From the NCBI GenBank assembly GCA_037176885.1, contig JAWWNJ010000033.1, positions 992,001 through 1,056,000 on the forward strand: a stretch of DNA of 64,000 bases, given 5' to 3'. Below are positions 44,640 through 54,702 of the stretch, one piece after another. A model generated the notes under the pieces. The model had not been told where the DNA came from, made no database searches, and worked only from the letters and a program-made list of their open reading frames with translations. Source of the DNA: Favolaschia claudopus. Taxonomy: Eukaryota > Basidiomycota > Agaricomycetes > Agaricales > Mycenaceae. Made by a program: the position numbers and the translations under genes. The first letter of the stretch is position 1; each line of letters begins with the position of its first letter.

Positions 44640-45006
44640 TAAGTAATGGTCAACTCAAAGCATGCAAAGAGCTTCAAATCAAGACTTTCGGCGGTCATTC
44701 TAGCCCAGGTCCAGCTAATAGTGCGGTTTTTTATGAGTGTCAATGGTATAAGCTAGCAGGTAACACTTAAGAAGATACCAGCAAGGATGGTAGAGCAAAG
44801 CTCTGTTGAAGTCCCAATGCCGAATCAGAGATCAATTCATCATCAAGTGCATAGCCACCTCTCTGCGGCCCGCAACAAACTTTTCACACTCGAGCGCAAA
44901 AAGTTTTTACCCTCGTGTTTTCCAGTTTTATAGCTCAACTCAAAAGAAACATAGATCTCGAATTCCTCCTCTTTTTCTTCACTTTGTACATTTTATACAC
45001 CAAATA

Positions 45007-45444
45007 GAGAGTTTGCGGTGAGCCGCCAGAAGCCACCTGGCGGCTCTAACGGCATGCGGATTGGAGCGGCTACGTCATGTGGCGGCTCGTCGCGCGCGGT
45101 CCTTAGCGGTTGGATAGTGGTTGTGTACCTTGCATACTTAACTATACCTTCAGCCAATGAGAGTTCGTTGTCCAAACGTGCATAATTGTTTTGAATTGAA
45201 GCAATTTCCAGCATCAACCGAAGTCTTCGGCTCGAATGCGCGATAGCGTCAGATTTTCGGGTCCAATTTTCTTCGTGTGTGTATGGCTCAAGATATAGAT
45301 GACTAAGTACTAAGAATAGACTCGCAAAACCAAATTTGAACCAGTCTTACCAGCCGCCAAACGAGCCGCCAGACAGCATAGCCGCTCCAATCCGCATGCC
45401 ATTAGAGCCGCCAGGTGGCTTCTGGCGGCTCACCGCAAACTCTC
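45007..45444. mobile_element. MITE, GAGAGTTTGCGGTGAGCC ends, TA target
   Basis: Inverted ends of about 60 bp begin GAGAGTTTGCGGTGAGCCGC and contain CCGCCAG/CTGGCGG words. The element is 438 bp, flanked by TA, and nested in 43919-45502. Related ends, GAGGGTTTGCGATGAGCC, bound the element at 59622-60601. Confidence 0.9.
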
Positions 45445-45802
45445 TAATGTCACCAAATACACATTTTCCACAGATTTGATTAAAACGACGGATTGACCGC
45501 CATACTGGTCATCTCAGCCAGGAAGATTCAGTACAGCTCGTAGACTGAGAATAACTTTGGCACTTGTGATTTTGCGCAATTCGACAAAAGCGCAGCATTG
45601 GACAATGATTTTGGCACATAGTTATGAGTTTGATACTCTTGGGTAGTAGATATGTATGGAATGATTCCACAGCACAAGAATTGGACCGGAAAGATAAGTG
45701 CAAATGCAAAGTCCCTAGCTGGGGAAATGATACATCACCTTGCTCTAGGGAGAGGACCGCGGTGATGTATCATATACTCTCGCGAGAACCCGCTTAGATA
45801 TA

Positions 45803-47284
45803 CAGTGCCGGACAACCAAAGTCGACAATGATGATTGCCGAAGAACGCGAATTTTTGGCATAAATCTGACTTCAGAATCAGACTCAGCACCCTCGAAAAC
45901 GTCCAAAAAACCACCTCCGAAGTTTTTCCCACGACATTTTAGCTGCGGCCAAATTTTTGAGCCAAAAAATCAAAATTGTGTGTACCTCTCCGAGCCTCGG
46001 GGAACAAAAATTAGCTAACTAGTATGCCTTCTGAAGCCCATTTGTGCTCTAACCAACCATCCCGCTAGTGTTGCCGGGAGCTGAGTTGGAGCTGAACTCG
46101 AGTTGATTGCCCATCAGCTCGCTGTCAGCTCGAGTTGACCGAAGCTGGCTCAGAGCTGATACCGGATATGGGAATCTAGTGTCCCAGGGTTCATCTTTCC
46201 ACCCGAAGGGCAAAGTTTTAGGGGAGAATGTACCAAATTTTGATGTGGAAGGTTTTCCTGAGCTCTCTTCAAGCTCAAACTGCTTTTTCTACGTCGAAAA
46301 CGGCCAAGAAACGGCCAATACAGAAACTGGGGAGGGAGTGTGATGTCACTCAGTTACACCACCAGAAATGTCACGTCGTCCGCTTTGGGTGACGAGGGTG
46401 GAGTCGAGGCGAGCTGGCATCACCTCGAGGTGCCGCTTTTGGGAAGGGGTCGAGTTGGAGTTGAACTCAGCTCGGAGCTAGCTCCAGCTTCCGGCAACAC
46501 TACATCCCGCCGTCGCCCTCGCCGCCCTTGCCGCTCATGATTATGGGCAAAGAATGTTTGATGCGGATGCCCAACTGTCGCTTCCAGTGCTTGATAAAAC
46601 ATCTCCGACTCCTTCTGAACATCTCGGGAGGCGGATTTACACCATGCCTCATACTACTTCCATCAAGTCAGCCATGGATCAACTTTGAGTGACAGTATAC
46701 AACGAGAAGAATAATTGTCGAACACAAACAGAGTTGGGCAGCCCAAGTGGGCCATTTCAAATTTGAGTAAGGCAGCTCTGAGCTGAAGAAAAGGATCTTG
46801 GCTCATGATAGAAAGGAAGGATGCTGGTTGAGTGCCATGCCGCAAGACTTTCATAGGTGTGCATTCCATGCTGCACACAATGCCTCAACAACGTTGCAAT
46901 GCTAAGTTGATGCTAAGTACAATCTTATCTTTGACAGTAACATGTAACGTGACTCGGAATTGCCAAATTGATTTCCCAGACAAAGAGAGGCAGATTTCTC
47001 AGAAACCGCTCGTGGAATTTTCTTTATTTTATCAGAATCATAACTTACTCAACGAAAGGAGTCAATTGCGCTATGTCCGAGGTTTTTTTCCCATCAATTT
47101 TGAGGTTACGGCCAAATTTTCGGCTATCATTTCATAGTTTTTCGTTTTTTTGACAATCGGCTCGTGCAAAACTGTTCTTTGGATGCTTAGCGACTGTTTT
47201 ACACAAAAATCTAGACATCTGGGGGTATGTCACACCTTCCATAAAGGGAAGATTAAAGTTGTCGACTTTGCGTGTCCGGCACTG
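45803..47284. mobile_element. TA-target element, CAGTGCCGGACA ends, with nested hAT MITE
   Basis: Ends CAGTGCCGGACAACCAAAG and, inverted, CAGTGCCGGACACGCAAAG continue as TCGACAA and are flanked by TA (45801-45802, 47285-47286). The element is 1482 bp, about 1.04 kb without the nested hAT element. No transposase motif was seen in its short frames. Non-autonomous Tc1/mariner type. Confidence 0.8.
46066..46502. mobile_element. hAT MITE, TAGTGTTGCCG ends, 8-bp target
   Basis: Ends TAGTGTTGCCGG and CCGGCAACACTA are flanked by the 8-bp direct repeat CATCCCGC (46058-46065, 46503-46510), the hAT signature. Both flanks of the interior carry clusters of AGCTC/GAGCT words. 437 bp, non-coding. Confidence 0.92.
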
Positions 47285-47286
47285 TA

Positions 47287-47846
47287 AATCAGCTATCCTC
47301 GGGAAAATTAACCGCTACCTTGACAGTTTGGTAATGGTCAGCTCACCCACTTCCCCGAGCTTCCCCGCCCACCGCATACCGCCGTCGCTCGCGCGTGGCA
47401 GTGCCGTCCCGCCTTGCCAAAAATGGCCATTCTTATTGGGTGCTTGGCGGCCACATTTGAGAAGCTGGAAGGGTGTATTAATCATATGGTAAGTGCATTT
47501 TCGATAATTGAGGCTTATATCGGGCGGGGAAAGGGCTCCGCACTCACTTGAAGTCGACAGATTTTGGCTGGGAGGCTGCATCATTGCTTTTGTTTAGAAC
47601 ACATGCTTTTGCTCGGCGAACAGTGGTTTTTGTGATCGTGTGATCGAGGTTGCCGCAGATGCCGTGAAACGGAAGGTTCCGTTACATTTTGTCAATCAAT
47701 CAACGCTCGGAATATTCCGTATTTCCCTCCTTTATTTCGAATTTCATCGCAGGTCGTACATTCATTCAATTGCATGGCCACTCCCAACACCCCTACAACA
47801 TTAAGTACTACCTCAGCTGAGCCACATTGCTCTTGGAAACAGTGCA
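47287..47846. other. No recognised gene
   Basis: A GC-rich patch at 47340-47470 has a minus frame (LLKCGRQAPNKNGHFWQGG) that I cannot assign. Confidence 0.3.
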
Positions 47847-48202
47847 CCATTTCACGGACGAGGATCGTCTGGCTAAGGTATTCTGAGCACACAGAGTGGC
47901 TTAGAATATGTTTAAGCTTCCTTTCGAGCTCCAAAAAGTTGACTCGGAACCTTCAATTTTTGCTGCCTTGAACAAAATGTTGTGGTTTGGTTGTGTTGTG
48001 TTGCGTCATCATTTGTGACAAGGTGTGACATGCCAGTCGAGATGGATTTGCCATTTCATGGATGAGGATCGTCTGGCTAAGGTATTCTGAGCACACAGAG
48101 TGGCTTAGAATATGTTTAAGCTTCCTTTCGAGCTCCAAAAAGTTGACTCGGAACCTTCAATTTTTCCTACCTCGAACATATTGCAGTGGTTTGGTTGTGT
48201 TG
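47847..48202. repeat. Tandem duplication, about 150-bp unit, 204-bp period
   Basis: Unit 1 (47847-48005) and unit 2 (48051-48202) share CCATTTCA-GGA-GAGGATCG through TTTGGTTGTGTTG with few differences. On the minus strand both begin a frame MELERKLKHILSHSVCSEYL. Unit 2 is cut at 48202 by a TAGTCT element, while unit 1 keeps the uninterrupted GGTTGTGTTGTGTTG and so shows the empty site. Confidence 0.85.
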
Positions 48203-49318
48203 TAGTCTCACCAAGTCAGACTCTACAAGATTTATGATAGTCGATAAATCTATTATATAGAGTCTGAACTTGATGGCGCCTGCCATCCAAGACCTCGGAT
48301 TCTGTGACACACGTGCCAGTTCACACGGTCGGATAAGGAAATGACACGTCGTTCGGAAAACTTGGCGGTCCAACTTGAGCCTTGACTTGAGCCCAATATG
48401 GAGCTTGTTGGCTGTATGGAGGGCTTAAAACCCCACATTTACATTTGCCGGGGTTATATTTACCATTGTGAAGCATCTGGGACTTTTGGACGGGGCCGTA
48501 ATCCCGAAGATAATTAGGGTGGCGGGAAATAGGCCTCCGAAATTTACATCTGCAAATTCACCAGGTAAATTACCTGCTAATTTACCCAACTTTTCGGAGG
48601 CTCAAAAATGGCGGGTAAAATAGGGCTAATTTACCGTGGTCTGGAGGGCTAAATCCACCTCCTTTGGCAGCCTTAGCCGGGTTTTTTCTTGAAAGGAAGA
48701 GCACAATTGGTTCACGACATGCAATATTCTGTCAATTTCGGCCATTTTTGTCCGATTTCTCAATGATTCTGTCGAAGTTCTTCCCACCCTGACATCATTA
48801 GGGAGATGCGGTCGGACTCTCGACAAAATATAGTGCTCATGCGCTTGCTGAGTTTCTTATCCCTTTCTGACCTCAATAGCAGCGGTAATTGGGAAAATTT
48901 TTGAATTTTTAGTTGGTTCTTGCAGCGAAAAGAGCCGTGGGAAATTTGGGTAAATCAGCCCGGTAAATTAGGTCAAATAGGCTCGTCTGAGAAGGCTTTG
49001 GTAAATTACCTCGGTTAACCAGGCGCCAGAGCTATTTCCCGCCACCCTAAAGATAATATACTCATTCCATGAACATAATATTACTTGATGAATATGGTCC
49101 CAAAACGTGAAGTAGCACGGAGTTATGTGTATTTATGGGCTGGGCAGTCTTCTGATACTTCCCCAGGCTTGCGAAGCCTTCACAGTGGTGGTCGCTGCGT
49201 ACCACAGCACCGACGCGCATACGTGTCATTCCCCATTGGGGCGTGGGGAAATGCACATGATGTTACAACTGTGACAAAACCGAGGTCCGGGTCGACCCCC
49301 GCCAACAATTTCAGACTA
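48203..49318. mobile_element. TAGTCT..AGACTA element, copy B
   Basis: This is the second copy of the element at 9025-9549, flanked by the 9-bp duplication GTTGTGTTG (48194-48202, 49319-49327). It is enlarged by an internal hAT MITE (48515-49049) and by a short extra stretch just before it. Empty target is preserved in the tandem unit at 47847-48005. Confidence 0.9.
48515..49049. mobile_element. hAT MITE, TAGGGTGGCGGG ends, 8-bp target
   Basis: Ends TAGGGTGGCGGGAAATAG and CTATTTCCCGCCACCCTA are flanked by AAGATAAT (48507-48514, 49050-49057). The interior has repeated GGTAAATTA/TAATTTACC words on both sides, likely subterminal binding repeats. 535 bp, non-coding. Copy A of the host element lacks it. 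Confidence 0.93.
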
Positions 49319-49327
49319 GTTGTGTTG

Positions 49328-49655
49328 TGTTGTGCCTTCTTCGGTCCTCCATACCCGAGCGGAGTAGAGAGGGTGACCACTAGTTTGAGTAAGGCTGAAG
49401 AGTTCACAGTTCAATCAGTAGCTCAGCTATGCACTCATATAAGGTGATACAGCGCGGCACTGGAAAAAAAAGGGCGCCGAGATCACGTGACCGTGATTGT
49501 GCTCTTGTCGTGTTTGACGTTGAGTTTCCGAGCAACTTGAATTCAGTACTGTTGCTTCACCTTCTTTATCTCTCATTGAGTTGTTTTACTATTTTGAGTG
49601 TTTACAAGTATGACACACTGCAGAGGAATGCATTGTTAACTCTTGAATACTTACT
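49328..49655. other. No recognised gene
   Basis: Likely 3' flank of the minus-strand gene that follows. A GATCACGTGACCGTG palindrome lies at about 49482. Confidence 0.3.
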
Positions 49656-50849
49656 CTACTCGTTCAAACTAAGGGCAAGCCGCTGATCTGCGTTCATCCT
49701 CCTCTTTTTGATCTTGACCGGCCTGTCAGACACCACACCCACCTCGTTTTCCTTGTCCTCTTCCAGAGCTCGTTTCCGAGAACGAGTGGCAGAAACCAAA
49801 GCAAGCTGCTTTTTTAGTTCAGCCTTACCACTATCTCCCAAGCTCTGACGCCGTTCGCCGTTCGTAGCTGCCGGAAGAAGACGGCTCTTGAGATCCCGTT
49901 CCGCATAAAACTCGGGTAGGGAAGGGTCACCGTAGCAAGGGACGGCACTGGTAACAGGTAAGATTCAGGTTAAACGATGGAAAGGGTTGAAACATACACA
50001 GTAGTTCTCCCGATGCTGACTCGGTGACCAGTTCCAGAATATTCAAGCGGACCAATAGCTACCATGTTTGTGTTTTTGACGATGTATGAGAACAACATGC
50101 GCTTGCGTTCATCACCAACGATCGGAGTGAGCTCCGCGCTATCTCTATTTTGTGTTTCAGTCAAAGTGCAAATGCATTCGATATGACTTACTCGACAGAC
50201 TCCACGCCCTGAGAATTTACAGGAGCCGGAGTGATAGACCATATCTGTTTGACGTGGCGGTAGGTATAGATGTGGCGATGAGGAAGAGCAAGGGATTTGA
50301 ATTCCGACTGTTCGAGGAACAGAGGCAGATAGTGGTTCGGTCGGAGGAACGTGGGCTCGTTCAAAAGGCCTTTGAACAGGTTATCAGGCTATGAACAAGA
50401 AGTGAAGGTGACTTCCACCGACCTTCCTCCTCGAAATATTCCGTGAGCGGGTCAGACAGTATCGAGTCATTCGCGCGCGCGGGCGACGTTTGGGACCCAA
50501 AGATGAGCTGGCTGAGATCAGGCTTTAGCATCAGGGTGGTGGAATGATAGGATGTTTCGAAAACGTCGAAAACGGTGGGTGTGTCGTATCGAAACCATTT
50601 CTCGGGCTGTTTCGAGAGAGCCACAGTCTTTTCCTTTGAATGACCTCAGTTGAAGGAAGATCGGAGTAAGGAGAGTTTGCTTACCACATAATCGTCAACC
50701 AATTCAGCCATTCGAGCCGGTATTTTCGATCGATCTTTCGCATACACATGCAACCAGTTAATGTATCCGAGACGTTGTTGCTGAGTTGGGGCAAGAAGCC
50801 CGTCTTTGATCGCACTAAACGCTAATGACCCAACGATGGAGCGCACCAC
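49656..50849 (-). CDS. Multi-exon gene of unknown function
   Basis: Minus-strand segments separated by short introns read MVRSIVGSLAFSAIKDGLL..LGYINWLHVYAK, then LSKQPEKWFRYDTPTVFDVF, then FKGLLNEPTFLRPNHYLPLF..KSLALPHRHIYTYRHVKQI, then VGDERKRMLFSYIVKNTNMV, and a basic end with TRSRKRALEEDKENE and PVKIKKRRMNADQRLALSL. The order, sensible donors and acceptors, and a nuclear-signal-like C-terminus suggest a real gene. I do not recognise the family, and the exact exon borders, start and stop are uncertain. Confidence 0.45.
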
Positions 50850-51503
50850 GTGACTGACACGTTGTGCATTTCAAGTCCGGAAAATACAATCGACGACGGT
50901 AGAGCCTTGGTTAACTTTTCTGAAGGCTTGTACATATTCCCTCAGTACATGCCCAGTAGTATTATGTGTATCATTCAGTAAACTTGGAAGTCACTGTCAG
51001 TCGACGTTAGATCAATCATCAAAGCCAGTACTCAAATGTGTGAACAAATCAGTACAGTACCTACTCGTATATACTATATGGCTTATCATTCTCTCCCAAT
51101 CACTCTGTTGTATCTCAAAAGGTGGAGAGAGATGCAAAGCTTTACATAGAAAATCACGAATTATTTCAATATTTGTGTCCACGTTGGGTCATTAGCGTTT
51201 AGTATTACCGGAGGTGTCAAAAAATCAAGGGTGCGACTTCATCTAGTGCAAGTCGATTACAAACATCGCCGCAGCTATGGTCTCGGAGAAACAAGTTGAT
51301 TCCTTCAAGGCCGAAGTCGCCAATACCACTGTTTCTAGATCAGAATTCAAGTCAGCACAGGAGAAATATATGAATTCAAGTCAGCACAGGAGAAATATAT
51401 GAAGAGAATGAATATACCCGCCAACCGTGTGAGTCATGGTATTGAATAAGACAAGGCCATCCTTTCTTCCAACGAGTGCAGGTGTTCCTGAACAGTTTCA
51501 AAT
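50850..51503. other. No recognised gene
   Basis: A short exact direct duplication ATTCAAGTCAGCACAGGAG occurs at 51345 and 51373. Otherwise featureless. Confidence 0.35.
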
Positions 51504-52430
51504 CCTATACTTTAAAAGAGCACGGCACAGCCTTTGACAGGAAACCACGTGCGCAGCACGTGGATTTACCCACGCCATTCGGCAATGCGGGGTTTGGGGC
51601 GGCAGCCCCGACGAGCTGTGCGACCGCCGTAGGCACGCCGCGAGCGCAGCGAGCGACTCCGTGCCGAAGGCAGGGAGCTAAAGCTCGTTTGAGATGGAAA
51701 ATATAAGGGATCAGAGATCGGCTGGCAACACGTGATTCAGGACGTCGCTTTACTTTGTACGAGCTATGGGACCCGTGCCTTCGCCACGCAAGAGTCCTGC
51801 ACTCACCTTGCTGCTTTCCAGGCCGACGGCGCCGCACTACCGCTCGCTGCACTCGCCGGCGCGCGTCGCCGCGGGGATTCTCAGGCTTTGACAGAAAGTC
51901 ACGGGGTGATTTTCCCTTTCTGGGCGCAATGCTGTGCCCGTTGTGTTTTAAAGTATAGGATACAAGCTGCGCTCGCCGGCCTTCCTCCGTTCGGTCACAC
52001 AGCTTGTTGGGGCTGGCCGCCCCAAACCCCGCTGCGCTCGCTCCGCTCGCGACGTCTCGTACGATCTCAACATCTCGACAAAGACCCCGTGATTTTCTGT
52101 CAAAAGTCACGCGACTGATGGCCTGGCCCTGTTTTCAAGTACAAGCTTAAGCACCCTGCCGAACCCGCCTTCGGCAGCGCCGGCTCGCTGCGCTCGCGTC
52201 CCTCCCTACGGCTGGTGCACAGCTTGTCGGGGCTCCGCCCCAAACCCCGGTTTAAATTTTTTGCGAATTTTTTTGCTGGATTCCGTGCCCGCGGCGCCGC
52301 ACTGCCGCTCGCTGCACTCGCCGGCGCGCGGCGCCGGGGACCTCGTGATTTTCTGTCAAAAAGCACGTTACTTTCTGTCAAAAGTCACGTTACTAACGTC
52401 ACCTTGTGTTTTCATGTATAGGATAGGATA
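51504..52430. repeat. Array of GC-hairpin repeats
   Basis: Three adjacent, related units (51504-51959, about 51961-52130, about 52133-52430) are packed with self-complementary words such as GCTCGCTGCGCTCGC, GGGGCTCCGCCCC, CCGCCTTCGGC and CACGTGCGCAGCACGTG. The first has inverted ends CCTATACTTTAAAA / TTTTAAAGTATAGG. The third runs from TACAAGCTTAAGCACCC to CTTGTGTTTTCATGTA. The CTGTCAAAAGTCACG motif recurs. No convincing coding frame. The class of element is unknown to me; a MITE or SINE-like family with strong secondary structure is possible. Confidence 0.7.
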
Positions 52431-52878
52431 CCTCTCGGTGGATGGCCAAGGCTACGGGTTATGAGAGGGTATGGGTTGATGGGGGCATTACATAATATTT
52501 AAATTCAATATTTTCTTTAAATAAATAGGTGTCAACACAGATTTTAAACCAAATCTACGCATGATCAGCTTACGCACTACTTTTTGCGTCTCGATGTAGA
52601 TTCCCGACCAAGCCGATGGTTCATAACCGTCGTCGGCAAGTCGTCGGACCATGATATTCGATGGATCCGCTGACATAATCCGTCAATAACCGAGGCCCGA
52701 GGAGCCAAAATTGCCATTTTAGGGCATGTTCACTATGGGTTTTCGACTCAAATGGCTATGGGTTATGGGTTACCGGAAAATTATGGAATTTCCCTGCAAA
52801 CCACCATGGTTTTTCAAGATTTCTATGGGTTAAGAGGGGGTATGGCTTGATAGGAGTATGGGTTACGAGAGGTTCGAC

Positions 52879-53183
52879 TGTACAAGCTTAAGCACCCCGC
52901 CTTCGGCAGGGCCGGCTCGCTGCGCTCGCGTCCCTACCTACGGCTGGTGCACAGCTTGTCGGGGCTCCGCCCCAAACCCCGCGTGTTTTTTTCTTGCTGG
53001 ATTGCGTGCCCTCGGCGCCGCACTACCGCTCGCTGCACTCGCGGTGCGCGGCGCCCTCGGGAAGGTTCGTGGGAACCGGGAGCAACATCTCGACAGCCGG
53101 CAGCATCATCTCGACATGGTCCCGTGGTTTCGTGTCAAAGTCACGTTACTTTTCCCGTGAGCTGATCCTTGTGTTTTCATGTA
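52879..53183. repeat. GC-hairpin repeat, separate copy
   Basis: Same unit as 52133-52430: it starts TACAAGCTTAAGCACCCC, holds GCTCGCTGCGCTCGC and GGGGCTCCGCCCC, and ends CTTGTGTTTTCATGTA. It is interrupted at its end by the MITE at 53184-53806, after which TAGGATAGG resumes as in the other copy. Confidence 0.85.
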
Positions 53184-53806
53184 CTGTAGCACTTTGTATG
53201 GGTGAAACGTAACGCGTAACGCCCGCCCTGTTTCGTTTCAACGGTAACGCATAACGGTCGGGTGGTTTCCCTGAGGACTGCGTGACATACAAAGGTGTCG
53301 AATTATCATGTTTGTGGCTGTAAAATCTAGCTGAATCTACTGCTATAACTTGGCTATAACCCTCCTCCTCCTCACTGCACTCAATCACTCTTTACAATCT
53401 TCGTCAAGATAGAACCGGTACGGTGCATCGGAGACCACGAGCAAGGTGCTGGGAAGGTGTACCAGAAGCTGGCCGAGGTAGTTTAACTAGTCGCTCGAAG
53501 AGGGCTTGTGGTGGACCCGTCGCTGGTTTAAGTGTCTGAGCGTGCGCCACGGCGCAGTGTTCATGAAAAAGAAAAAAGGTGTATTACGGAATCACAAAGG
53601 GCTATGGATACAAAGAAAGCATAAACGAGAGCTAAAAATTGCCCAGAATCCGTTCAAACGGTTTGGAAATAGATTTTATCGGTGTTTGCCCGCCCGTTTC
53701 CAAAATTCTATGATGTCACGCATAACGCTGAGGCCGTTTCTGGTTTCCATGCTTAGCGTTTCCAGTCACGCTCGAGGGTCTGTTTCACCCATACAAAGTG
53801 CTACAG
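53184..53806. mobile_element. MITE, CTGTAGCACTTTGTATG ends, TA target
   Basis: Inverted ends CTGTAGCACTTTGTATGGG are flanked by TA (53182-53183, 53807-53808). Inner words TAACGCGTAACG and ACGCATAACG relate it to 15241-15410. The intact paralogue at 52410-52435 (TTTTCATGTATAGGATAGG) shows the empty site. 623 bp, non-coding. Confidence 0.9.
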
Positions 53807-53884
53807 TATAGGATAGGACTTGACGTCGTCGTTGACGAGTTATAAAGCTAACCAGTTGAACCAGCACTACCTTTGCCCCCGATA

Positions 53885-54437
53885 TTGATCCAGAGGTATA
53901 TCCTGTTTGTCGGTTAATCGAGAGTGTGCACAACACAATCATCGAGGCATTCTGGCACTGGTTAAAGGACAAGTTAGGACGCAATCTGAAAGAATTTATA
54001 TTGATTGGAAAGAGAGAACGAATTTTTCAGCCCTGATGTTGATTTTCATGTGTGAGTCGTCTCCTTGGGGAGGTGCTAACAAAATTTTCAATGGAAGATC
54101 ACTGTTCTACTGGATCTTCGTACCTTTGTTGCAAGCAAAACTGGATGAATTTCGTCTCTGGTGGAATCATCACCGTGTTCGCGTTCAGATAGAAAAGAAT
54201 ATGCCTTCAGGCCATGTCCCCGCCGACGCATCTGCACATCCCAAGAATTTCGGGGGCATTGATTGCCGTATCTCAGTTCCCCAGGCAGCCGTGGATGACG
54301 TGCGCCAGATGTTGACAGAAGAGGTTGGTTCGCGGGAATCTCACTTATCTTCGTTCTCTCTAGAATGTGCGGAGCTGGCCGAACAACCTCCCAGACTTGC
54401 TGAAGGCCTTTTAGAGGTTATAGGGCTCAAGCTATAA
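53885..54437 (+). pseudogene. Integrase-core domain gene, 3' part, frameshifted
   Basis: One frame gives PVCRLIESVHNTIIEAFWHW and KDKLGRNLKEF. After a break around 54000-54100 another frame gives FYWIFVPLLQAKLDEFRLWW, NHHRVRVQIEKNMPSGHVPA, FGGIDCRISVPQAAVDDVRQ and a C-terminus ending at 54437. This is the end of an integrase-core protein of the agaricomycete multicopy type (the Glu of NTIIEAFW is the likely catalytic one). The first two catalytic Asp residues are missing, so only the last third survives. Confidence 0.7.
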
Positions 54438-54702
54438 AGCTTTGAAGGCCTATAATTATCACGTGTTATGATTTGTAAGCAATATGCTGGCCTTCAATTA
54501 AGTTATCTACCCTACAAACTCTTTATTCTGTGTCCCTCCCTTGAAAAAGAGGTCCCAAAAGGGCTTTGTGGCTGGCTGGAGGGTGCTCACTGCTCATTGC
54601 GCAGAGACGCGACGCGCAGGCGCTGAGAGAAGGAAGAAAATTTCTGACAAGCACTGCATTGTCGCACTATCTCTCTTTCCCAAACGAAGTAAGTAGAGTA
54701 CA
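54438..54702. other. No recognised gene
   Basis: Spacer between the integrase-core remnant and the copia fragment; nothing identifiable. Confidence 0.35.

Larger units (their letters stand above)
43919..45502. mobile_element. TA-target element hosting two nested MITEs
   Basis: Ends TGGCGGTCAAT and ATTGACCGCCA, continuing as GTCGTTTTAATCAAAT on both sides, lie between TA dinucleotides (43917-43918, 45503-45504). Removing the two inner MITEs (44260-44639 and 45007-45444) leaves about 760 bp, with arms related by inverted similarity (for example TGTATAAAATGT against ACATTTTATACA). No transposase is present. Confidence 0.75.
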
